Origin: Photobacterium angustum
GTDB taxonomy: Bacteria > Pseudomonadota > Gammaproteobacteria > Enterobacterales > Vibrionaceae
Assembly (NCBI RefSeq): GCF_003026365.1
Contig: NZ_PYOM01000006.1
Coordinates: forward strand, 172,942-236,941
Length of the DNA stretch: 64,000 nucleotides
Reading direction: 5' to 3'
Below, one piece after another: positions 9,416 through 17,214 of this stretch (its first letter is position 1; each line of letters opens with the position of its first letter). Below the pieces are notes generated by a model. It worked only from the letters and a program-made list of their open reading frames with translations. It was not told the origin of the DNA and did no database searches. A program made the position numbers and the translations under genes.

Positions 9416-9769
9416 TTGAGAAAACGATTGATGAGTCAGTTATACAATGAAAAGGTATTTGTTGCCTTTTTATTTTTATCTTTTACAGGTTTGGCTGGGG
9501 CTCTTTTTTTCGTTGGTGAAAAGACTTATGACATTGATTCTGTTGCAGGCGAAGTAACAGAAACGTTCTCAAAGTTTGAAACAGGAGAGCGAGAATTAGT
9601 TTTAAAAGTTATACCAGAAGACAGTGAAAAAGCAGTGAGTGTTCCTATCAAGTCGAGTGTTTTTTGTCCGGTAGGTTCTGATGTTATACTGTTTAAAAAA
9701 GAATGTAAGTTATTTGGACCTACAGAATATGAACTTATTTCATGTGGCTGTGATATTAATACTTATTAA
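9416..9769 (+). CDS. Hypothetical membrane-anchored protein
   Basis: I do not recognise this 117-residue protein. It has one hydrophobic segment near residues 14-32 (VFVAFLFLSFTGLAGALFFV) and a soluble C-terminal part of about 80 residues, probably periplasmic, with three Cys (one in VFCPVG, then CGC near the end). The start is uncertain: TTG at 9416 after AGGATTAGG, or ATG at 9431 preceded by GAGAAA. Base composition is AT-rich like the neighbouring orphan gene at 10422, and unlike the phosphatase upstream. It sits alone between non-coding stretches. Confidence 0.55.
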   Translation: MRKRLMSQLYNEKVFVAFLFLSFTGLAGALFFVGEKTYDIDSVAGEVTETFSKFETGERELVLKVIPEDSEKAVSVPIKSSVFCPVGSDVILFKKECKLFGPTEYELISCGCDINTY

Positions 9770-10421
9770 TATAAAATAAAGTAATAAATATTTATTTACA
9801 TTAAAAAATTAACCTCTATTTTCCTATCAATAATACAATTTAGTTTTCCTTAGTGGTCCTTCACTTATTCAGGGTTTATAGTTAGATAGTTTTAAGTTTA
9901 TCTATTAGCCTTTTGTTATAAGTCTCTATTAGATGTTTTTTATTCTGATTTTCTAGCAAGGACGATAAAAAGTCGTTAGCAAAATATTTAAAATATAGCG
10001 CTGAATACCCTTATCCACGCCACACATGGGCGTTTTTTATGCCTGTCGATAAAACATGGAACAGTAATAAATTATCTAACCACGAAGCGCACAGCCTCCC
10101 AAGGAATCTGTTACTGTGAGGTAAACACCACTATTCCTTCCCTCCCGCGCGCTGCATTTTAAAAAATATTTCAGTTTAATGATCTGTCGTTATTGCTAAC
10201 CACGTGATTTTGTTGGTTGCTGTGTGTTTTTCGTGGCGTTTTTTATCAATTTAATGATCTCGTTAATGAATAACCACGGCAAGACAAAACCAGTAACGGC
10301 AAGGCTTGCAGCGGTATTTGGTTAAAAGAATAAACTGAAACGAAACAAGTAGTTGCGAGGTGTTGGTAGTAACGATATAAAGTGATAGATTTTTACTTTT
10401 ATTAACCAAATTTGGGGCTTT
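9770..10421. other. Gene-free 650-bp region with repeats and hairpins
   Basis: No credible gene was found. The first 200 bp are plain AT-rich DNA. From about 10011 to 10290 the composition changes and repeated modules appear. GGCGTTTTTTAT occurs at 10029-10040 and 10235-10246, and TAACCACG occurs at 10077, 10197 and 10272. A longer direct repeat lies at 10175-10204 and 10250-10279. AAGGAAT / ATTCCTT and AGCGC / GCGCT pair across 10085-10155. CCACG at 10200 pairs with CGTGG at 10232, followed by CGTTTTTTAT, which looks like a terminator. It could hold a structured RNA or a decayed mobile or cassette end. Confidence 0.5.
10175..10279 (+). repeat. Imperfect direct repeat pair of about 30 bp
   Basis: Copy 1 (10175-10204) and copy 2 (10250-10279) both read TTTAATGATCT, then CGTTA, a short variable part and TAACCACG. 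Copy 1 has two extra bases (GT) after GATCT. The copies are 75 bp apart. Between them lies the CCACG...CGTGG hairpin with its T-run. Function unknown. Confidence 0.7.
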
Positions 10422-10997
10422 ATGGACAGTATTACTTTGATAACCAGTTTTGGAACTTTCCTATTGGGAGCCGCAAGTGCAGGTTTTATCTCATATATAA
10501 CGTCAAGAAATAAAGAGGCTGGAAAAATTGATGCAATAGATGAGAAGTTAGAAAAAGTTGTAAGTCAGCAAAAATCACTAACAATCGTTACAGAAAAAAT
10601 AAAATCTGATGTGGATATAAAAAATTGGATAAGTAAAGAAAATAGAATATTACGAAGAGAAAAAATAGAGCTTTTATATTCAAAGTTAGAAGAATTATAT
10701 TTTCATAGAGGAGTCTATATATTTGAAAGAGAACAGGAAAATGCATTTCTTTTTCATAGGTTGGTTACTGATATAAAAGTAATAATTGAGTTATATTTTA
10801 ATCATGACAATGAATTTGATTCAGATTTGGATGAATTTTTTAAAATTTATGAAGAAACAGTTGAAATAGCCTCAATAACTTGTGAGGAAGAAAAAGAAAA
10901 AGCAGCAATTTTATTTATGGAAAGATATAAAATACCACATTTAATTTTAATAAAGAAAATTCAAGGTTTAATGAGGGATGAACTGGAAGAATCATAG
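10422..10997 (+). CDS. Hypothetical protein: N-terminal membrane helix plus long helical region
   Basis: I do not recognise this 191-residue protein. One membrane helix (about 5-27, LITSFGTFLLGAASAGFISYI) is followed by a charged, mostly helical region rich in Lys, Glu and Ile, with coiled-coil-like stretches (KIDAIDEKLEKVVSQQKSL). The gene is strikingly AT-rich (many AAA, ATA and TTA codons) compared with the flagellar and transporter genes, which suggests acquisition from elsewhere. Upstream lies the repeat-rich non-coding stretch, downstream another gene-free stretch. Single-helix proteins with coiled tails occur as orphan genes in defence and cassette regions, but nothing here proves such a role. 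Confidence 0.6.
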   Translation: MDSITLITSFGTFLLGAASAGFISYITSRNKEAGKIDAIDEKLEKVVSQQKSLTIVTEKIKSDVDIKNWISKENRILRREKIELLYSKLEELYFHRGVYIFEREQENAFLFHRLVTDIKVIIELYFNHDNEFDSDLDEFFKIYEETVEIASITCEEEKEKAAILFMERYKIPHLILIKKIQGLMRDELEES

Positions 10998-11411
10998 GTC
11001 ATTAGTGATAATTATCATAAATACCTCATGTGCGCTAAAAGAGAAATTATTATTTGTTTTGGGTTTGAAATATAAAATTTAGTATTAATTGTAATAATTA
11101 TTATGAATAATATTTTTATGCTGAATCAGCAATAACACTGAAAAATGATGTTGCCGCATGTTTTTTGTCGCCATTTTTAATGGTTGCTTTTTTAAGTTAT
11201 TGTATTTATGTGTTTTTTATTTGATCTGTAATAATGTTACGTTATTTTCCATTTTTTATATTTTCCATCTTGAATTTAAAGAGATTTAATACCTAAAAGT
11301 AATAAATTGACCTATTATTGACTTGGAAATGACGTCGTTAAGACATAGGTTTATCTGGTAGATAGATACTGTCAGGGTCATATTAAAACAGTATTCGTTA
11401 CAGGGGTTTGT
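10998..11411. other. Gene-free region upstream of the lipoprotein genes
   Basis: AT-rich DNA with no credible open frame. The last 100 bp probably hold the promoter of the lipoprotein gene. TTGACT at about 11319 is a -35-like hexamer but has no clear partner at the usual spacing. AGGGG at about 11402 is the ribosome binding site. I see no operator that I can name. Confidence 0.45.
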
Positions 11412-12200
11412 ATGAAAAAAACAATTATCGCGATGGCTATCGCAGGTTTATTTTTAGTTGGTTGTGATCAGGCAAAACAAGATACAGCTACAGATAGTAC
11501 ATCTGCTGCCCAACATTCAACCGTTGAAATGAAAGACAAAGTGACGGAACAATCTAGTACGGCGTTAGATGCAACTAAAGATACGGTGTCCGATGCTGCT
11601 GATGTAGTCAAAGATAAAACCAATAAAATGGTTGATAAAGCGTCTGAATTAAGTGATTCAGCGGTTCAAAAAGCGTCGGAGATGACAGACTCTGTAAAAG
11701 AGAAGACTGCTGATGTGGTTGATAAGTCAAAGCAAGCTGTTGATAATTCAGTTGATTCTATGAAAGAGAAAGCAAATGAATTGAAAGATTCTTTAACAAA
11801 TTCATCAGCTGATGAAAAGACTTCTGCGGCAGTTGCAGAAATGAATAGTTCAGTATCAGAAGTAAAAGATACTGTTGCTGATGATTCAAAAGCGTTAATG
11901 GATGCGACAAAAGAAAAAGCAACTGAAGCGTCTGATGCAGTCAATAGCGCTAAAGGTGCCGCAGATCATTCAATGGATGAAATGAAACATTCAGCAACGG
12001 AAATGAAAGATGCTGCTATGGATAAAACAGCAGAGGCAGAAGATAACGTAAAAAGTGCCGCAAATGATGCAATGAAATCTGTCGATGACTCAGCTGAAGC
12101 TGCGCAAGACAAAGCCGCTGAAATGACCGATTCTGCCGTTGATAAAACAGAAAATGCTGCTGGTGATATAGAGAATAAAGCATCCGATTTATTAAATTAA
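11412..12200 (+). CDS. Lipoprotein with long Ala/Lys/Asp-rich helical repeats
   Basis: This is a 262-residue predicted lipoprotein. The signal peptide MKKTIIAMAIAGLFLVGC ends in lipobox LVGC, with lipidation at Cys18 followed by Asp-Gln. The mature part has no globular look: it is a long low-complexity amphipathic helix rich in Ala, Asp, Lys, Ser, Thr and Val, with repeated themes such as KEKA, DKTA, DKASEL and MKDA at about 11-residue spacing, resembling LEA-like or Lpp/YgdI-type helical lipoproteins. The signal peptide is nearly the same as those of the next two genes, so the three arose by duplication of the 5' end. An envelope-stress or spacer role is only a guess. Confidence 0.8.
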   Translation: MKKTIIAMAIAGLFLVGCDQAKQDTATDSTSAAQHSTVEMKDKVTEQSSTALDATKDTVSDAADVVKDKTNKMVDKASELSDSAVQKASEMTDSVKEKTADVVDKSKQAVDNSVDSMKEKANELKDSLTNSSADEKTSAAVAEMNSSVSEVKDTVADDSKALMDATKEKATEASDAVNSAKGAADHSMDEMKHSATEMKDAAMDKTAEAEDNVKSAANDAMKSVDDSAEAAQDKAAEMTDSAVDKTENAAGDIENKASDLLN

Positions 12201-12226
12201 ACGCGCTAAAATTTCGAATTTTATAG

Positions 12227-12275
12227 CAAGATACCGTGAAACTCTTAGTTGTGAGTTTCAAGGTATCTTGTTTCT
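12227..12275 (+). terminator. Strong terminator after first lipoprotein gene
   Basis: Arms CAAGATACC-G-TGAAACTC and GAGTTTCA-A-GGTATCTTG form an 18-position stem with one mismatch and an 8-nt loop, followed by TTTCTT. The next lipoprotein gene starts only about 15 bp beyond, so expression of that gene may depend on read-through or on a promoter within this short gap. Confidence 0.85.
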
Positions 12276-12290
12276 TCTAAGGAGATTAAG

Positions 12291-12662
12291 ATGAAAAAAA
12301 CACTATTAGTTGCTGCAATTCTTGGTTTAGCACTTGTTGGCTGTGACCAAAGCACAGATAAAACTGCGACAGATATGCAAAACAAGGCATCAGATACCGC
12401 AACACAAGTAATTGATTCAACCAAAGAAGCTGCCACTGATGCTGTTGATTCAACCAAAGCAGTTGCCAATGATGCTGTTGATTCAACTAAAGCAGCTGCC
12501 AATGACGCTGTTGATGCCACAAAGCAAGCGGCTGACGATACAGCAAAAGCGGCGAATGATGTTGCAGATAAAGCAGTTGATGCCACAAAAGAGATGGCTG
12601 ATGATGCAGGTAAAGCTGCGGACAATATGAAAGACGCAGTTAAGGATGCAACTGCTGAGTAA
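12291..12662 (+). CDS. Small lipoprotein with 11-residue repeats
   Basis: This is a 123-residue lipoprotein. The signal peptide MKKTLLVAAILGLALVGC has lipobox LVGC and is followed by DQSTDKTA. Residues about 40-85 are a run of 11-residue units of the form VDSTKAAANDA (IDSTKEAATDA, VDSTKAVANDA, VDSTKAAANDA, VDATKQAADDT). At DNA level these are about 33-bp repeats, a pattern of LEA-like amphipathic helices. The ribosome binding site AAGGAGATTAAG is the same as that of the following gene. It is probably part of the same functional group as its neighbours. No known enzyme domain is present. Confidence 0.8.
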   Translation: MKKTLLVAAILGLALVGCDQSTDKTATDMQNKASDTATQVIDSTKEAATDAVDSTKAVANDAVDSTKAAANDAVDATKQAADDTAKAANDVADKAVDATKEMADDAGKAADNMKDAVKDATAE

Positions 12663-12744
12663 TTGATAACATAGTTTATTATGGTGTTCTGTTTTATGAC
12701 GTGTACATATCCATAATATTTTGTGTTATTTCAAGGAGATTAAG

Positions 12745-13209
12745 ATGAAAAAAACGCTTTTAGCTACAGCCCTTCTTGGTTTAGTGCTTGTGGGTTGTGA
12801 TCAAGCTTCAGATAAAACCTCATCAACATCATCTGCGGCGAATGATCAAGTTACAGAATTATCACAGGCTGCTGATAATGCGAAGAACTCACTTGATTGG
12901 ATGGGTGAGTATACAGGTATTGAGCCTTGTGCTGATTGTTCTGGGATTGAAACAAGCTTAACGCTAAAAGACGATGGCTCTTACATTTTAGATCAAACCT
13001 ATCAAGGTAAAGAAACCAAACCTTTAACCACAGAAGGTAAGTTTGACTGGAATGATAAAGGCGATACGATCACCTTGAATTTAGGTGGTGGTCAAACAGC
13101 GCAGTATTTCGTGGGTGAACAACGTATCTTCCATCTAGATAAAGATGGTAAACGTGTCCAAGGTGATCTTGCTGATGCGTATACATTAAAAAAACAAGAT
13201 CACAAATAA
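12745..13209 (+). CDS. NlpE-like copper/stress-sensing lipoprotein
   Basis: This 154-residue lipoprotein has signal peptide MKKTLLATALLGLVLVGC (lipobox LVGC) and a linker of about 35 residues. An NlpE N-terminal-type beta domain follows, beginning WMGEYTGIEPCADCSGIETSL. The CxxC in EPCADCSGI is the family hallmark; in E. coli NlpE links envelope and copper stress and adhesion to the Cpx system. Only the N-terminal NlpE domain is present. A TTG at 12721 extends the frame, but AAGGAG at 12733-12738 sets the ATG at 12745. The residue after the lipid Cys is Asp, unusual for an outer-membrane NlpE. Confidence 0.85.
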   Translation: MKKTLLATALLGLVLVGCDQASDKTSSTSSAANDQVTELSQAADNAKNSLDWMGEYTGIEPCADCSGIETSLTLKDDGSYILDQTYQGKETKPLTTEGKFDWNDKGDTITLNLGGGQTAQYFVGEQRIFHLDKDGKRVQGDLADAYTLKKQDHK

Positions 13210-13247
13210 CCCATTATGCTGGGAACACTTTGCTGTTAGCATATATA

Positions 13248-13278
13248 TTAAGCCCTGATCACAGGGCTTAATTATATC
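13248..13278 (+). terminator. Terminator after NlpE-like gene
   Basis: A perfect 10-bp palindrome TTAAGCCCTG / CAGGGCTTAA with a 4-nt loop, followed by TTATAT. It lies between convergent genes (nlpE-like on plus, LysR on minus) and may act in both directions. The T-runs are short. Confidence 0.7.
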
Positions 13279-13311
13279 TATTACTAGGATAGGCGATGCA
13301 GATAGCTAGCA

Positions 13312-14217
13312 TTACTGAGAGCGTTGGATTTCATCATCTACCCAGCGTAAGAGTTGCTTAATGGCTCGTGAAAGCACTTGGTTTTGACGCACGATATAGC
13401 CCAAGCTGGTTGTCGGGAAATCAGGCAGTGGTGTTATTTGTGTTTGTAAGTGTGGTTTTGAATGTAAAGAAAAACTCGGTACTATCGCGACACCAAATCC
13501 TGCTTCTGCCCAATCAATCTGCGCATCTACACTGCCTACTTCCATCACATGGTACTTCTTTAAATTTAATAAAGGTAATGCCATATCAATTAATTCACGG
13601 GTTCGGGTATCGTGACCGAGCAAAATCAAGGTGGGTTCTTCTGCTGCGAGAGGTTCGACTGGAATGATCTGCGAAGGGTTAGCCGACAGTGCTTGCCAGC
13701 GTGATAAGCCATTACCTAATGCGCACCACTTCACTTGTCTTAATTCAGTAAAATGCAGTGGTTGACTCTCTTTCTGTGCAATAACGAATCCCAGATCCGC
13801 TTTCGCGCTTTTGACTAACTCGGTTGCTTGAGATGAAGTGGTATTAAAAAGAGACAGATCAATCCCCGGATATTCTTTCTTGAAAGACTGAAAAGGGCTA
13901 ATTAATAACAAACGAGAAATAATATCACTGGCTGCTATGGTTAAAGTACCGCGATTAAGCTCATTAATAGCATTCAGATCGGCCTGACAGATTTGCAGTT
14001 CCATTAAAGTATTTTCTGCACTTTGTAACAGACGTTCACCGGCTTGAGTCAAACGAAAAGGGTTACGCTCAATTAACTTAACCCGTGTGGTTTGTTCTAA
14101 TTGCTTGAGATGAAGGCTTACATTAGGTTGCGTCATATGTAGCGCAGCTGCAGTTTTACCAAAGTGTTGGTGCTTTGCCAAAGCGACAAAGGTATTGAGC
14201 CAGTGGATATCAATCAT
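13312..14217 (-). CDS. LysR-family transcriptional regulator
   Basis: This 301-residue LysR protein has a helix-turn-helix at about 1-60 (DIHWLNTFVALAKHQHFGKTAAAL, MTQPNVSLHLKQLE) and an effector-binding domain from about 90. The unusual DIHWLNTFV opening and QPNVSLHLKQLE recognition helix place it in a different subgroup from the LysR at 6333. It is divergent from the adenylosuccinate synthetase paralogue 179 bp away; the AT-rich gap is the likely shared control region. Regulation of the synthetase and transporters is inferred from position only. Confidence 0.9.
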   Translation of the reverse strand: MIDIHWLNTFVALAKHQHFGKTAAALHMTQPNVSLHLKQLEQTTRVKLIERNPFRLTQAGERLLQSAENTLMELQICQADLNAINELNRGTLTIAASDIISRLLLISPFQSFKKEYPGIDLSLFNTTSSQATELVKSAKADLGFVIAQKESQPLHFTELRQVKWCALGNGLSRWQALSANPSQIIPVEPLAAEEPTLILLGHDTRTRELIDMALPLLNLKKYHVMEVGSVDAQIDWAEAGFGVAIVPSFSLHSKPHLQTQITPLPDFPTTSLGYIVRQNQVLSRAIKQLLRWVDDEIQRSQ

Positions 14218-14396
14218 ATTCGCAATGATTCCCTAAGCAGTAGATGATACTAATCATCATACATAACATATTGAGTAGATAAGATTAACCATACTCCAGA
14301 TATGATATTCTTATCAAGTTAATAACGATTATTAATTATTCTTATTAATTGGATGAGCATAGGATAGTCGTCATTGCTTTTGAGGAGATTCAAATT

Positions 14397-15653
14397 ATGT
14401 CGTCTATTGTTGTTGTTGGTGCTAACTGGGGTGATGAAGGTAAAGGTCGTATTGTTGATTATTTAGCAGACCAAGCTTCAGCAAGTATCCGTTTCCAAGG
14501 TGGTAATAACGCAGGTCACACTGTTGTTAACGATTTTGGTACGTTCAAATTGCACCAATTACCTAGCGGCGTATTTAATCCTGATTGTATTGCTGTGTTA
14601 GGCCCTGGCATGGTGATCAGCCCTGAAAAACTATCTTTAGAAATCGAAGAAGTGGCAACATCAGGGGTTGAAGTTAAACTTTGTATCTCAGATCGCGCAA
14701 CACTATGCCTACCGCTTCACGCACTGGAAGATACCTTAGAAGAACAACGTCTAGGTGATGGTGCTTACGGTTCAACACGTCAAGGTATCGCACCTGCATA
14801 CGGCGACCGTGTAATGAAAAAAGGTATTCTTGTTGGTTGGTTAAAACAACCTGCAGTGTTACGTGAGCGCATTCAATTCATGATGGATTGGAAACTTCCT
14901 CAACTTAAAGCGCTATACCCATCATTTGAATTCACGCAAACAGCGGAAGAAATGACAGAGTGGCTATTAGAGGTTTCTCAGCCTTGGCGTGATAGCATTT
15001 GTAACGTAACAGAGCCACTTAAAGCACTACAAAAAGAAGATAAAACGTTGTTGTTTGAAGCACAACTAGGTGCGGGTCGTGACTTAGTTTACGGTGAATA
15101 CCCATGGACAACATCTTCTAACGTAACAGCAGCTTATGCTGGTATCGGTAGTGGTTTACCTGCTCTTCATCCTGAGCGTGTTATTGCAGTAGCAAAAGCA
15201 TTCAGCTCTTCAGTAGGTACCGGTACGTTGATCACTGCAATGGAAGATCAAGACCAATTCCGTGAAGATGCAAAAGAATTCGGTGCAACAACCGGTCGCC
15301 CACGTGATATGGGTTACTTCGATGCAGTAGCGACTCGTAACGGTGTTGAACTACAAGCAGCAACTGAAATTGCACTAACTAAGATCGACTGCCTAACGGG
15401 TATGAAAGATCTGAAAATCTGTGTTGCTTACAACGGTGAGCATACTGAAAACCCAATTTGGCCTCAAACGGCATCACTAACGGCTGTATATGAGCAAATG
15501 ACTGGTTGGGAAGAAGACATTACTGGTTGTCGTACATTTGAATCGCTACCTAAAGGTGCACAAGAGTACGTACTTCGCATTGAAGAGCTAATGGGCGTGC
15601 CAGTTAAAATGGTTTCTGTTGGTCCTGAGCGTGATCAAATGATCCTTCGCTAA
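14397..15653 (+). CDS. purA: Adenylosuccinate synthetase paralogue (PurA family, variant active site)
   Basis: The 418-residue protein belongs to the family that makes adenylosuccinate from IMP, aspartate and GTP. The start is the ATG at 14397 behind GAGGAGA; upstream codons in frame look spurious. Conserved elements are WGDEGKGRIVD (catalytic Asp), NAGHT (catalytic His), the aspartate loop FGATTGRPR and TKIDCLTG for the guanine base. Differences from E. coli PurA are clear by eye. EGAQGTLLD becomes EAQLGAGRD, altering the IMP-contact Gln (about 224). VARRGL becomes VMKKGI, altering the cross-subunit Arg (about 143). GRRRRTGW becomes GRPRDMGY. A normal housekeeping purA is expected elsewhere. 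Decayed copies of its 3' end lie at 17685 and 20227. Confidence 0.88.
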   Translation: MSSIVVVGANWGDEGKGRIVDYLADQASASIRFQGGNNAGHTVVNDFGTFKLHQLPSGVFNPDCIAVLGPGMVISPEKLSLEIEEVATSGVEVKLCISDRATLCLPLHALEDTLEEQRLGDGAYGSTRQGIAPAYGDRVMKKGILVGWLKQPAVLRERIQFMMDWKLPQLKALYPSFEFTQTAEEMTEWLLEVSQPWRDSICNVTEPLKALQKEDKTLLFEAQLGAGRDLVYGEYPWTTSSNVTAAYAGIGSGLPALHPERVIAVAKAFSSSVGTGTLITAMEDQDQFREDAKEFGATTGRPRDMGYFDAVATRNGVELQAATEIALTKIDCLTGMKDLKICVAYNGEHTENPIWPQTASLTAVYEQMTGWEEDITGCRTFESLPKGAQEYVLRIEELMGVPVKMVSVGPERDQMILR

Positions 15654-15677
15654 TATGCTTTAAAAGTAAAAAATAAA

Positions 15678-15720
15678 AACAGCGGGCGTGTTAATCATTA
15701 ACACGCCCGCTGTTGTATTT
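15678..15720 (+). terminator. Bidirectional terminator between purA paralogue and first POT transporter
   Basis: A perfect 17-bp stem AACAGCGGGCGTGTTAA / TTAACACGCCCGCTGTT with a 3-nt loop sits between the converging genes, with T-rich sequence on both outer sides. A degraded copy of the same hairpin lies next to the third transporter gene (20347-20381). Confidence 0.9.
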
Positions 15721-15726
15721 GTTATT

Positions 15727-17214
15727 TTAAGCCGTAGCTGTTGCTGTTACTTTTTCTGTTGTATCTTTCGCATAAATAATACGCGTTAATTTAGGCGCAA
15801 TAAGTAATGTGATCAATGCTATTGCGGCGGTACCAAAACCAATTTCATTAAACACTTTGCTGTAAATAATGAGTGTTTGGTGTGGGTCATCAATATTACT
15901 CGGTACTGCTGTTAATGATGCTACCCAGCCACCGATAACAGCCGCTGTTGCTGAGGTTAAGAACCACATACCCATAGCAAAGCCCATCATACGTTGTGGC
16001 ACAAGCTGTGCCACCATAGCTAAACCAAGACCTGATACCAGCAATTCACCTAGAGACTGGAATAGGTAAGAGGCGACTAACCAACCTGAATTAATAATGC
16101 TTTGGCTGTTGGCAAACTTAGCACCTACAGGAAGGATTAAGAAAGCAAGACTACATAACACCATACCGAATGCGAATTTGAAAGGCATTGAAAAGCGTTC
16201 GCCTAACTTGTTGTAAAGAATAGCAAGGAGTGGGCTTGCAAGCATGATCCACATTGGGTTAAGTGCTTGGAATTGCTCTGGAGCAACGGATACTCCGAAT
16301 ATGCTATGTTCAACATTATGAATGGCAAAGAAGTTCAATGATGTCGGCATCTGGAAGTAAAGTACGAAGAACACAACACCTTGTAGCATAAGTATAAAAG
16401 CGACAAGCATTTTTGCTCGTTCGTTGCCTGATGTTGAAAAAGCTTCTTTAAAATACAACGAAACAATAGCAATACCTGCAACGACTAGAATGGCATGTGC
16501 GTAAAACAGGTGCTGTAGTAAGAATGAACTCACAAAGCTTAAAGCGAGCGTACCAATAACAACACATAAAAGGTAAAAGCTATTAATAGGCTTCATATCT
16601 GCTGGAGAACCAACATCCTGAACGGTTTTTTTGCTTACAATAAAGTTTGCAATGGTAATGATTAACCCGATAGCACTTACTGAAAACGCAAAGTCATAAC
16701 CAAATTTGTCAGCAATCCATGGTGTTAAAAGCATTGAGAAAAATGAGCCTAAATTTACCGCCATGTAATACATGGTGAAAGCACCATCTAAGCGAGGGTC
16801 ATTTTCACCGTATACTTTCGCCAATAAACTTGAAGGGTTAGCTTTAAATAAGCCATTACCCATAGCAATGAACCCCATCGCGATATAAATCATTGATGGA
16901 CTGCCGTTACCATGACTCGCTGAAAGGCCAAGCAATACATAACCTATTGTCAGGACGATTGCACCAAGCGTAATTGTACGTTTGGTCCCTAAAACTTTAT
17001 CACCAACCCAGCCGCCAAGTGCTACTGAACCATATATCAATGCTGTAAAAGCACCAAATAATGTAAATGAAGCAGACTCAGGCATATTAAGAATTTTGAC
17101 CATATAAACAGTCAAAATTGCATTCATTCCATAAAAGCCAAAGCGCTCCCAAAATTCGATGGAAAATATCAAATAGAAGGGTTTCGGTTGTTTAAATATA
17201 TTAACGTCAGACAT
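15727..17214 (-). CDS. Peptide MFS transporter (POT/PTR2 family, DtpA-like), copy 1
   Basis: This 495-residue proton-coupled di-/tripeptide importer has about 14 membrane helices. Family marks are [10 protein letters not shown] (the ExxER proton-coupling motif in helix 1), [18 protein letters not shown] and [16 protein letters not shown] (PTR2 signatures), and [13 protein letters not shown]. The sequence follows E. coli DtpA/TppB closely along its whole length. It is the first of three tandem paralogues on the same strand and is much closer to copy 3 than to copy 2. Its upstream region (about 17280-17345) is repeated in front of copy 3. Confidence 0.95.
   Translation of the reverse strand: MSDVNIFKQPKPFYLIFSIEFWERFGFYGMNAILTVYMVKILNMPESASFTLFGAFTALIYGSVALGGWVGDKVLGTKRTITLGAIVLTIGYVLLGLSASHGNGSPSMIYIAMGFIAMGNGLFKANPSSLLAKVYGENDPRLDGAFTMYYMAVNLGSFFSMLLTPWIADKFGYDFAFSVSAIGLIITIANFIVSKKTVQDVGSPADMKPINSFYLLCVVIGTLALSFVSSFLLQHLFYAHAILVVAGIAIVSLYFKEAFSTSGNERAKMLVAFILMLQGVVFFVLYFQMPTSLNFFAIHNVEHSIFGVSVAPEQFQALNPMWIMLASPLLAILYNKLGERFSMPFKFAFGMVLCSLAFLILPVGAKFANSQSIINSGWLVASYLFQSLGELLVSGLGLAMVAQLVPQRMMGFAMGMWFLTSATAAVIGGWVASLTAVPSNIDDPHQTLIIYSKVFNEIGFGTAAIALITLLIAPKLTRIIYAKDTTEKVTATATA

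Noticed and set aside
9770..10421. Integron attC-like site: ATCTAAC at 10074 fits the RYYYAAC core pattern and several arms can pair.
   Set aside because: No matching GTTRRRY core at a sensible distance, no integrase nearby and no cassette series, so an attC call would be speculation.
11319..11412. A named regulatory operator ahead of the first lipoprotein gene (TGACGTC palindrome near 11330).
   Set aside because: The palindrome is too short and has no second copy before the sister genes.
11666..11944. 92-codon minus-strand frame inside the first lipoprotein gene, and the similar 126-codon frame at 12245-12625.
   Set aside because: They are antisense shadows created by the low-complexity Ala/Asp/Lys/Ser codons of the lipoproteins, with no ribosome binding sites.
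14397..15653. Reading the purA paralogue as the phage-type PurZ (2-amino-adenine DNA pathway).
   Set aside because: PurZ replaces the catalytic Asp of GDEGKG, whereas this protein keeps it. No companion dATP phosphohydrolase or special polymerase is present.
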